A stretch of DNA of 64,000 nucleotides from Corallococcus sp. AS-1-6. GTDB lineage: Bacteria; Myxococcota; Myxococcia; Myxococcales; Myxococcaceae. Below the pieces are notes generated by a model. It made no database searches, had not been told where the DNA came from, and saw only the letters and a list, made by a program, of their open reading frames with translations. Shown one piece after another: positions 32,939 through 40,435 of this stretch; the first letter of the stretch is position 1, and each line of letters opens with the position of its first letter. The translations under genes and the position numbers were made by a program. The stretch is taken from the NCBI RefSeq assembly GCF_020037015.1, contig NZ_JAIQDE010000015.1, positions 62,001 to 126,000 on the forward strand, given 5' to 3'.

Positions 32939-34333
32939 ATGAGCTTTGCTTCGTTCGGACCTATAGGGAAGAACGCGCTGCTGCGTGGGCTTCCCTCCAT
33001 CGAACAACTCCTGCGGCGGCCGTCGCTGGAGTCCCGGCTCGCGAACCTTCCCCATGCCCGGGCGGTCGCGGCGTTGCGGCTCGCTGTCGAACGCGTGCGC
33101 TCCCGGCTCCTTTCCGGTGACCTGCGTCCCTTCGAGGACGCGGACGTGGAGGCGGCGCTCGCGTCCCTGGCCACTCCGAACCTGCGGCGGGTGATCAACG
33201 CCACCGGCGTCGTGCTCCACACGAACCTGGGCCGCGCACCGCTCGCGCCCGAAGCCGTGGAGCGCGTCGTCGCCGTGGCCCGGGGCTACTCCAACCTCGA
33301 ATACGACCTGGACGAAGGTGAGCGCGGCAGCCGTTACGCGCCGCTCATCGGCCTCTTGCGCACGCTCACCGGCGCGGAGGACGCCATCGTCGTCAACAAC
33401 TGCGCGGGCGCCGTGCTGCTCATCCTCGCCGCGCTCGCCTCCGGCCGTGAGTGCGTCGTGTCGCGCGGCGAGCTCGTGGAGATCGGCGGCGGCTTCCGCA
33501 TCCCGGACGTCATGCGCCAGTCCGGCGCGAAGCTCGTCGAAGTGGGCACCACCAACCGCACCCGGCGCGCGGACTACGCCAACGCCCTGAGCCCGGACAC
33601 CGGCCTCATCGTGAAGGTCCACCGCTCCAACTTCGCGCTCGTCGGCTTCACGGAAGAGGCGTCCCTCGCGGAGTTGACCGAACTGGGACGCTCCCGTGAC
33701 GTGCCCGTGTTCCAGGACCTGGGCTCCGGCGCGCTGGTGCCGCTGTCCGGCCCGGGCCTCACCCCGGAGCCCACCGTGGGACAGGCCATCCGGGATGGCG
33801 CGGACGTCGTCGCGTTCTCCGGCGACAAGCTCCTCGGCGGACCCCAGGCAGGCGTCATCGTCGGCCGGGCGGACCTGCTCCAGCGCATCAAATCCCACCC
33901 GCTCACACGTGCGCTGCGTGTCGACAAGATGACGGTCGCGGCCCTGGAGGCGACGCTGGAGCTGTACCGGGATGGCCGCCCGGACGCGGTCCCCACCCAA
34001 AGCCTGCTCACCCAGCAACCGGCTTTGTTGCAAGCCCGTGCCGAACGCCTGGCGGCCCTGCTCGCGGCGAGCGGCGTGGAGGGCCGTGTCGTGTCCGTGG
34101 ATGGACAGGTGGGTGGAGGTGCCATGCCTCTGTCCCGGTTGCCTTCCTTCGCTTGCAGCCTCACCGTAGAAGCGCCGAAAGTATTCCTGGAACGTCTGCG
34201 CGTAGCCGAGGTGCCCGTTATTGGCAGGATTGCGGATGACGAGGTCGTTCTCGACGTCCGGTGTCTCTCAGAGGAGGACCTGGGGCAGGTCGCGCAGGCT
34301 GTGGCGGCCGCCCGTTCGGGAAGCCAGCCATGA
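32939..34333 (+). CDS. selA: L-seryl-tRNA(Sec) selenium transferase
   Basis: The 464-residue PLP enzyme converts Ser-tRNA(Sec) to Sec-tRNA(Sec) with selenophosphate. Family signatures are clear: RRVINATGVVLHTNLGRAPL near residue 81, NNCAGAVLLIL, SRGELVEIGGGFRIPDVM, and the PLP-binding Lys297 in SGDKLLGGPQAG. Length and motifs match bacterial SelA. The ATG at 32939 has AAGG close upstream. selB, selD and the tRNA(Sec) gene are not in this window; the next gene is an HNH endonuclease overlapping by four bases. Presence of SelA implies that the organism makes selenoproteins. Confidence 0.95.
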   Translation: MSFASFGPIGKNALLRGLPSIEQLLRRPSLESRLANLPHARAVAALRLAVERVRSRLLSGDLRPFEDADVEAALASLATPNLRRVINATGVVLHTNLGRAPLAPEAVERVVAVARGYSNLEYDLDEGERGSRYAPLIGLLRTLTGAEDAIVVNNCAGAVLLILAALASGRECVVSRGELVEIGGGFRIPDVMRQSGAKLVEVGTTNRTRRADYANALSPDTGLIVKVHRSNFALVGFTEEASLAELTELGRSRDVPVFQDLGSGALVPLSGPGLTPEPTVGQAIRDGADVVAFSGDKLLGGPQAGVIVGRADLLQRIKSHPLTRALRVDKMTVAALEATLELYRDGRPDAVPTQSLLTQQPALLQARAERLAALLAASGVEGRVVSVDGQVGGGAMPLSRLPSFACSLTVEAPKVFLERLRVAEVPVIGRIADDEVVLDVRCLSEEDLGQVAQAVAAARSGSQP

Positions 34334-34923
34334 TCAACAGCTCCGTGCTCGTTTTAAACCGGTACTACCAACCGGTTCACGTGACGTCGGTCAAACGGGC
34401 TTTTTCCCTGCTGTATCAGGGCGTCGCCAAAGCCATCGACGAGCAGTACCGCCTGTATGAGTTCGAGGACTGGGCCGCCCTCAGCGCCACCCAGGACAGC
34501 ATCACCACCATCGACCGGACCATCCGCGTTCCGCGCGTCCTCGTGCTCGGCGCGTATGACCACCTGCCGCGCGCCAAGGTGCGCTTCTCGCGCCTCAACA
34601 TCTACGCGCGCGACAACGACACCTGCCAGTACTGCGCGAAGCAGCTCCCTCGCAGCGAGCTCAACCTGGACCACGTCAGCCCGCGCACCCAGGGCGGCAA
34701 GACGACGTGGGAGAACGTGGTGTGCTCCTGCGTGCCCTGCAACCTGAAGAAGGGCGGACGCACGCCGGAACAGGCCGGGATGCGGCTGCTCAAGAAGCCC
34801 GTGCGACCGCGCTGGACTCCGCTGTTCCGAGGCGCCATCCGCAAGATCACCTACCGCGAGTGGCTGCCGTTCCTGCACCTCGCGGACGTGTCCTACTGGA
34901 ACGTCGAGCTGCTCGACGAGTGA
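34330..34923 (+). CDS. HNH endonuclease family protein
   Basis: The 197-residue protein has a conserved N-terminus (SSVLVLNRYYQPVHVTSVKRA) and a zinc-supported HNH nuclease core: CQYC, LDHVSPRTQGGKTTWENVV, then CVPCN. This is the stand-alone HNH type common in many bacterial phyla, whose cellular target is unknown. It is probably not a homing enzyme, because the gene sits in ordinary GC-rich DNA and is translationally coupled to selA (ATGA overlap at 34330-34333). Confidence 0.9.
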   Translation: MINSSVLVLNRYYQPVHVTSVKRAFSLLYQGVAKAIDEQYRLYEFEDWAALSATQDSITTIDRTIRVPRVLVLGAYDHLPRAKVRFSRLNIYARDNDTCQYCAKQLPRSELNLDHVSPRTQGGKTTWENVVCSCVPCNLKKGGRTPEQAGMRLLKKPVRPRWTPLFRGAIRKITYREWLPFLHLADVSYWNVELLDE

Positions 34924-35045
34924 CAGCGAACGGCTCCCCGGCCGCCTGCTCCCCGAGCCTCCTGGCGCCGGGGCGCGGGCTCCGGGCGCTCCCGGGCTGG
35001 CCGTGAAATGGCGGGGTGTCGACTCGGGCGGTAGGACGGGCTTTG

Positions 35046-36092
35046 ATGCGAGCCTTCGTGAAGCCCGCCCCCCTGCCTCCATCCGCTCCCGCCTCGCTGG
35101 CTGGCACCTCGCCGCGTGCGGGCAATGACGTGTCGTCCTCGGGACCCGAGGGCCTCGCCCGGCGCTCCCGCGCGCGGCGGATCATCGCGGTGGGCGGCGG
35201 CAAGGGCGGCATCGGCAAGTCGATGGTGTCCGCCAACCTGGGCGTCGCGCTCGCGCAGGCAGGCCAGAAGGTGCTGCTGGTGGACGCGGACCTGGGAGGC
35301 GCCAACCTGCACACCTGCCTGGGCGTGGGGCCTCCGGAGGCCACGCTGTCGGACTTCCTGCGGCGTGGGAAGGCCCACCTCGAAGAGGTGATGGTCGCCA
35401 CCGGCGTGCCCGGGCTGTCGCTGATCGCCGGCGCGCAGGACTCGCTGGACGCGGCGAACCTCAAGTACGCGCAGAAGCAGAAGCTCCTGCGCACGCTGCT
35501 GTCGCAGACGACGGCGGACTACCTCATCCTGGACCTGGGCGCGGGCACCAGCTTCAACACGCTCGACTTCTTCCTCATCGCGGACCACGGCCTGCTCGTC
35601 GTGCTGCCGGAGCCCACGTCCGTGGAGAACGCGTACCGCTTCGTCAAGGCGGCCTTCTTCCGCAAGCTCCAGCAGACGGAGGCGCGCTACGGCATCCAGG
35701 ACATGGTCGAGGGCGCGCTGTCCACCCGCGAGGGCGGCCTGCGGACGCTGCACGACATCGTCGCGCAGGTGCGGCGCAAGGCCCCTTCGGACGCGGAGCG
35801 GCTGGAGCGCGAGCTGGCGGCGTTCCACGTGCGGCTCGTCGTGAACCAGGCGCGCACGGACGCGGACGAGAAGGTCGGCGCCGCGATGGTGTCCGCGTGG
35901 AAGAAGTTCTTCGGCATCGACATGGATGACCTGGGCGCCCTGCGCCACGACGATGAGGCGTGGCGCGCGGTGCGCAAGCGCAAGCCGGTGCTCCTCGAGC
36001 GGCCTGACTCGCCCGTGTCCCAGGGGCTCCAGCGCATCGCCGCCCGCATCCTGACGCTCGACGGCCTTTCCCCCGAGTCCGCCATCCCATGA
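35046..36092 (+). CDS. MinD/ParA-superfamily ATPase (FlhG-like)
   Basis: The 348-residue protein has a 45-residue disordered basic N-terminus and a deviant Walker A GGGKGGIGKS (about 50-59). VDADLGGANLH and ILDLGAGTSFNTLDFFLIAD follow, as in MinD/FlhG ATPases that position polar or membrane structures. It could organise a cell-pole or motility apparatus; the partner is probably the downstream J-domain/HTH protein, whose start overlaps its stop (ATGA at 36089-36092). A GTG at 35016 is an alternative start. It is not an obvious ParA plasmid partner, as no ParB follows. Confidence 0.85.
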   Translation: MRAFVKPAPLPPSAPASLAGTSPRAGNDVSSSGPEGLARRSRARRIIAVGGGKGGIGKSMVSANLGVALAQAGQKVLLVDADLGGANLHTCLGVGPPEATLSDFLRRGKAHLEEVMVATGVPGLSLIAGAQDSLDAANLKYAQKQKLLRTLLSQTTADYLILDLGAGTSFNTLDFFLIADHGLLVVLPEPTSVENAYRFVKAAFFRKLQQTEARYGIQDMVEGALSTREGGLRTLHDIVAQVRRKAPSDAERLERELAAFHVRLVVNQARTDADEKVGAAMVSAWKKFFGIDMDDLGALRHDDEAWRAVRKRKPVLLERPDSPVSQGLQRIAARILTLDGLSPESAIP

Positions 36093-37780
36093 AGCCCTTC
36101 GCGCAGCAGACCTACTACGAGCTCCTCGAGGTGCCGCCCACGGCGACCGACGCGGAGATCCGCGCGGCCCACCAGCGCCTGATGGAGCTGTATTCGCCGG
36201 ATTCCATCGCGGTGTACGCGCTGGGGGATCCGGATCAGGTGGCGGCGCTGCGTGAACGGATGAACGAAGCGATGGAGATGCTCACCGACGCGGACCTGCG
36301 CGTCGAGTATGACCGCTCCATCGGACTGTCCACGGAGCGGCTCGCGAAGGCGGCCGCGACGGCGGAGGTGGTGGAGGCCGCGGACAAGGTGGACTCGGCC
36401 GCGCGCGTCGCGGAGGCCCTGGCCACCGCCGCGGCGGCGCTGGCGAAGGCCGCGGGTGCGGTGGATGCCGAAAGGCTGGAGGCGGAGTCGCGACTGAAGG
36501 CCGCGGCGTCCGTGAACGACAATGAAGGGGAGGCGCCTCGCGCGAGCGGGCCGCCTGGAAAGAGCGAGGAGCGGATGCGGGGTGAGGAGTCGAAGCGGCA
36601 GGAGTCCTCGGGGAAGGACGCGCCAGGCGTGCCCTCCGAGCCGGTGACGGTGGGAGGCGTGGCGGTGGTGGAGGCCTTCCGTGCCTCGTTCACCCGGAGC
36701 CTGTCGTTCGTCTACGTGCCCGCGAACCCGCTGCGCGGCCAGGGCAGGGGCGCCGCCGAAGCGCCGGCCCCCGCCATGGACGCGAAGTCCTCCGGCGCCG
36801 TGGAGGCGGAGGCGTCCATCCCTCCCGCTGCCGGGTCCCCGGCCTCGCCAGACCGCGTGGAGGACCTCAAGGCTCCTGTTGCCTCCGCGGCAACAGAGGC
36901 CCCGGCTCCCCAGCCCGCGACGGACACCCGTACCGTGGCCACGACGCCCGTGCCCGAAGTAGGGGCCATGCCTGCCGCGCCGGCAGCCGCGACGCCTGCA
37001 CCGGAAGCCAGCGCCACGCCGGTGGCCGCGACGCACGCGCCTGACACCAGCGCCACCTCCGCCGCGCCGGAGGCCGCGACGCCCGTGCCTGAAGCGGGCG
37101 CCGTGACGCAGGCTCCGGAAGCCAGCGCCGCGCCCCAGGCCGCCGAGGCCGGAGCCGTGGCCCCCAGCCCTGAGCCCGCCTCGGAGCCGGCGGCCGTGAC
37201 AACCGCCCAGGGCGAGTCGGAGCCGAACCCCGCCCCGGGCGCCCAGGCCCTGGACTCCAGCACCACCGCGCTGGCCCGGACCCCGGCCACCGGGGCCTCC
37301 CGCGCCGCCGTCCGGCCCCTGACGTCGCGCCCCATCGACTCGCGTCCGCCGCAGAACGGCCCCACGGGGCCGGGCACCGTGAAGGGCCCCACGGTCCGCA
37401 AGCTCGGGGACGCCCAGGTCCTGGCGCAGGACTCCGCCATCGCGACCGCCGAGTCCGCGCTGGCCCAGGTGGCCGCCAAGGTCCGCGAGGCCCGCCCCCG
37501 GGGCGTGGACATCCCCGCGGACGCCGAGTTCAACGGCGAGCTGCTGCGCCGCGTCCGGGAGGCCCGCGGCCTCACCATCCAGCAGCTCGCCGACCGCACC
37601 CGCATCTCCGTGCGTCACCTGGAGAACGTGGAGGCGGACCGCTACACCGCCCTCCCCACCACCGTGTACCTGCGCGGCATCCTCATGAACCTCGCCCGGG
37701 AGCTGGGCCTGGACCCCCTGCGCGTGTCCAAGAGCTACCTGGCGCTGTTCTCCGAGAAACCCGCCAGGTCCGGCCGTTGA
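36089..37780 (+). CDS. Degenerate J-domain plus RodZ-like helix-turn-helix protein
   Basis: The 563-residue protein has an N-terminal J-domain (residues 8-75, TYYELLEVPPTATDAEIRAA), but the HPD motif essential for DnaK stimulation is replaced by SPD in LYSPDSIAVY. Some 400 residues of Ala/Pro/Glu-rich, low-complexity linker follow. The C-terminus (about 487-555) is an HTH_25-type domain (REARGLTIQQLADRTRIS, LPTTVYLRGIL) as in RodZ. No TM helix is present, unlike RodZ. The start overlaps the MinD-like gene, so the two proteins probably work together. Confidence 0.85.
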   Translation: MKPFAQQTYYELLEVPPTATDAEIRAAHQRLMELYSPDSIAVYALGDPDQVAALRERMNEAMEMLTDADLRVEYDRSIGLSTERLAKAAATAEVVEAADKVDSAARVAEALATAAAALAKAAGAVDAERLEAESRLKAAASVNDNEGEAPRASGPPGKSEERMRGEESKRQESSGKDAPGVPSEPVTVGGVAVVEAFRASFTRSLSFVYVPANPLRGQGRGAAEAPAPAMDAKSSGAVEAEASIPPAAGSPASPDRVEDLKAPVASAATEAPAPQPATDTRTVATTPVPEVGAMPAAPAAATPAPEASATPVAATHAPDTSATSAAPEAATPVPEAGAVTQAPEASAAPQAAEAGAVAPSPEPASEPAAVTTAQGESEPNPAPGAQALDSSTTALARTPATGASRAAVRPLTSRPIDSRPPQNGPTGPGTVKGPTVRKLGDAQVLAQDSAIATAESALAQVAAKVREARPRGVDIPADAEFNGELLRRVREARGLTIQQLADRTRISVRHLENVEADRYTALPTTVYLRGILMNLARELGLDPLRVSKSYLALFSEKPARSGR

Positions 37781-37820
37781 CCGGCAGTCGGCCAGGCCCC
37801 CTCCCATGCGACGGGAAAAG

Positions 37821-37849
37821 TTGACTCGCACGGGGTGGGTGCCTAAGTA
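37821..37849 (+). promoter_or_regulatory. Weak sigma70-like promoter, possibly giving a leaderless mRNA
   Basis: TTGACT at 37821 and TAAGTA at 37844 are 17 nt apart; the -10 match is poor. Transcription from it would start at about the ATG at 37858, and no SD is visible before that ATG. Confidence 0.25.
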
Positions 37850-37857
37850 GTGGCACG

Positions 37858-38121
37858 ATGACGGAAGAGGAAAAGGTCAAGGCGATGCGACTCGCCCGCG
37901 CGATCGCCTCCGATATTTCGCTCTACAACGAGCAGAAGATCATCAAGGGCATCGAGCAGGACAACCTTTTCGAGGTCCTCAAGGAGGAACTGGAAGAGGG
38001 GCGCGCGCTCTACAAGAGCCGCGTGAGCGCGGAGATCAGCACCCAGGCGAACTTCTTCGAGCGCGCCATCAACGACATCGTGCTGCGCTCCAAGGCGCAC
38101 GTGAAGTCGAAGATCTGGTAG
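37858..38121 (+). CDS. Small conserved-looking helical protein (87 residues)
   Basis: The protein is highly charged and predicted to form one or two long helices (KAMRLARAIASDISLYNEQKI). It has no signal or TM segment. Similar short proteins next to RluD-type genes are my recollection from other myxobacterial genomes, not something shown here. The stop is 11 nt from the GTG of the pseudouridine synthase gene, so they are probably co-transcribed. The function is unknown. Confidence 0.7.
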   Translation: MTEEEKVKAMRLARAIASDISLYNEQKIIKGIEQDNLFEVLKEELEEGRALYKSRVSAEISTQANFFERAINDIVLRSKAHVKSKIW

Positions 38122-38132
38122 CGCCCCCCGCC

Positions 38133-39140
38133 GTGACTTCACCCGACACGCGCGAGCACCGCGCCCTCCCCGAAGCCCGGGGAGAGCGGCTGGATGCGTA
38201 CCTGGCCCGCGCGTTCCCGGACCTCACCCGCTCCCGCCTCCAGGGCCTCATCGCGGACGGCCACGTGCTGTCGGACGGCAAGCCCGCCAAGGCCGCGCAG
38301 CGCCTGCGCGGGGGCGAGGTGCTGCACCTCCACGTCCCCGCGCCCGTCGCCGCCATCCCCCAGGCGGAAGCCCTGCCCGTGTCCGTGCTGCACGAGGACC
38401 GGGACCTCGTCGTCGTGGACAAGGCCGCCGGCATGGTGGTGCACCCGGGCGCGGGCCACGCGTCCGGCACGCTCGTCAACGCGCTCCTGCACCGCGTGAA
38501 GGACCTGGCCGGCGTGGGCGGCGAGCTGCGCCCCGGCATCGTCCACCGGCTGGACAAGGACACCACCGGCTGCCTCGTCGTGGCCAAGCACGAGCAGGCC
38601 CTGGTGGCGCTCCAGAAGGCCTTCAAGACGCGCGAGGTCCAGAAGACGTACCTGGCCCTGGTGCACGGCGTGCCGCCCGCGGAGGGCCGCATCGAGACGC
38701 TCTACGGCCGCCACCCCATCCACCGCCAGAAGTTCACCGGCAAGGTGAAGGAGGGCAAGCCCGCCATCACCCTGTTCCGCGTGCGCGAGGCCTTCGACGG
38801 CGCCGCGCTGGTGGAGGTGGACCTGCTCACCGGCCGCACGCACCAGATCCGCGTCCACCTGGCGGAGGCCGGACACCCGCTCCTGTGCGACGCGCTCTAC
38901 GGCGCCGGCCGCAAGGCGAAGGGCGCGGTGGCCGAAGCGCAGGAGGCGCTGGGCCGCCAGGCGCTGCACGCATGGCGCCTGGCCTTCCAGCATCCGCGCA
39001 CCCACAAGGCGCTGGACCTGGAGGCCCCCCTGCCGGAGGACTTCCAGACGGCGCTCACCGTGCTGCGCGAGGCGAGCGTCCCCGCCGGGCCTCCCACGAA
39101 GGCGAAGCCGGCGGCGAAGGCTACAGGCCGGAGACGCTGA
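38133..39140 (+). CDS. RluA/RluD-family 23S rRNA pseudouridine synthase
   Basis: The 335-residue enzyme has an N-terminal S4 RNA-binding domain (RLDAYLARAFPDLTRSRLQ) and a synthase core with catalytic Asp141 in HRLDKDTTG. RTHQIRVHLAEAGHPLLCDALYG follows in the usual place. It isomerises uridine in structured RNA, most likely the helix-69 region of 23S rRNA if it is RluD; the exact site cannot be told from the sequence. The C-terminus has a basic tail (TKAKPAAKATGRRR). The last 20 nt overlap the 3' end of the convergent HD-domain gene. Confidence 0.9.
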   Translation: MTSPDTREHRALPEARGERLDAYLARAFPDLTRSRLQGLIADGHVLSDGKPAKAAQRLRGGEVLHLHVPAPVAAIPQAEALPVSVLHEDRDLVVVDKAAGMVVHPGAGHASGTLVNALLHRVKDLAGVGGELRPGIVHRLDKDTTGCLVVAKHEQALVALQKAFKTREVQKTYLALVHGVPPAEGRIETLYGRHPIHRQKFTGKVKEGKPAITLFRVREAFDGAALVEVDLLTGRTHQIRVHLAEAGHPLLCDALYGAGRKAKGAVAEAQEALGRQALHAWRLAFQHPRTHKALDLEAPLPEDFQTALTVLREASVPAGPPTKAKPAAKATGRRR

Positions 39141-40431
39141 GCTGCTGCTGGCGGCGGGAGAGGACCTTGATGGGCTGGATGGCCATCACCCGCATGAAGA
39201 CGGCCAGGAGCTCCGGGTCGAACTTCTGGCGCATCTCCGTCCACATCAGCATCAGCGCCACCTCCGGGCCGTACGCGTCCCGGTAGGGCCTGCGGGAGGT
39301 GAGCGCGTCGTACGCGTCGCAGATGGCGATGATCTTCGCGTACACCCCCAGGTTCGTCTTGGGGATGATCATCTGGATGTTGCCGCGCGCGTCCCGCACC
39401 GCGGTGCCGTAGTCCGTCTTGTGCTCGAACGTCGTCACCACGCGCAGCAGCGTGGAGCGGCTGAAGCCCTTCTCCATCAGGATGTTGCGCACGCTGATGA
39501 GCGGCGCGCGCGCCACCGTCGTCTTCTCGTCCGCGGTGAGGGCGCCGCGCTTGGTGGCCAGCTCCTCCGGCAGCGTCGTCATGCCCGCGTCGTGGAAGAG
39601 CGCGATGTAGCCCAGGTCGCGCAACTGCGGCTTGGTGAGCCCCAGCTCCGCGCCGAAGACAATGCACATCAGCGCCACGTTCACCTGGTGGTAGACGAGG
39701 TAGTCCTCCTCGCGCTTCTGCGTCGTCATGCCCAGGAAGTGGGTGCGCTGATCGAAGGAGATGTCCACGAAGTCCTGCACCAGGCGCAGCGCCCGTGAGG
39801 AGCCGATGGGCTTCCCCGCGCGCACGGACTCCAGGTACTTCTGCAGGAAGAACACCGCGCGGGCGTACACGGTCATCGCGTACTTCTTGCGGTCGACCTT
39901 CTGGTCGCCCGGCGTGTCCATGTCCTTGTTCAGCTTCTCCTTCAGCTTGGAGAACTTCGCCACGCGCATGTTGAGGAGCTTGCGCCCCTGCAGGCCGTCC
40001 TCCTCCGCGGTGGTGGTCTGCTCCTTGCTGAAGATCCAGACGAAGTTCTTCAGCTCCTGCGTGGTGACGGGCTTGGTCAGCGTGATGCCGCCCACGTCCT
40101 TGGCGCGCAGCTCCGACAGCAGGTAGCGCTGGTTCTCGATGGAGTTCAGGTCCACCTTCACCAGCATGCCGTTCAGGTAGAACGAGTCCTTGACGCCCGT
40201 CAGCTCCAGCCGGCCTTCCTTGCCGATGATCTGGTTGATGATGTCCTGGAGCTGGTGGAGCGGCTTCTCGAAGACGGCGTTCTCCGGGTCATACATCTTC
40301 ACCGAGCGCACGAGCATGTAGAGACCCGCGAGCATGGAGCGCGACAGGTTCTGGAGCTTCTCGTTGTGCTCTCGACCGTACTCCCCCAGGTTCTCGTCCT
40401 GGGTCTGATTGATCTTCAGGTTGTCGGCCAT
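39121..40431 (-). CDS. HD-domain phosphohydrolase with shared N-terminal sensory region
   Basis: The 436-residue protein has an N-terminal region of about 130 residues (SVKMYDPENAVF, DSFYLNGMLVKVDL), then an HD-GYP-like domain: ALFHDAGM, EHKTDYG, and CDAYDALTSRRPYRD. The GYP motif itself is not clear, so c-di-GMP hydrolysis is uncertain. It lies 4 nt downstream of the HEAT-like protein gene at 40436-42202, whose N-terminus has the same layout (QIGMYRHNEARF, QNFTLHGEAL). The two are presumably expressed together. Confidence 0.8.
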   Translation of the reverse strand: MADNLKINQTQDENLGEYGREHNEKLQNLSRSMLAGLYMLVRSVKMYDPENAVFEKPLHQLQDIINQIIGKEGRLELTGVKDSFYLNGMLVKVDLNSIENQRYLLSELRAKDVGGITLTKPVTTQELKNFVWIFSKEQTTTAEEDGLQGRKLLNMRVAKFSKLKEKLNKDMDTPGDQKVDRKKYAMTVYARAVFFLQKYLESVRAGKPIGSSRALRLVQDFVDISFDQRTHFLGMTTQKREEDYLVYHQVNVALMCIVFGAELGLTKPQLRDLGYIALFHDAGMTTLPEELATKRGALTADEKTTVARAPLISVRNILMEKGFSRSTLLRVVTTFEHKTDYGTAVRDARGNIQMIIPKTNLGVYAKIIAICDAYDALTSRRPYRDAYGPEVALMLMWTEMRQKFDPELLAVFMRVMAIQPIKVLSRRQQQLSVSGL

Positions 40432-40435
40432 GGTG

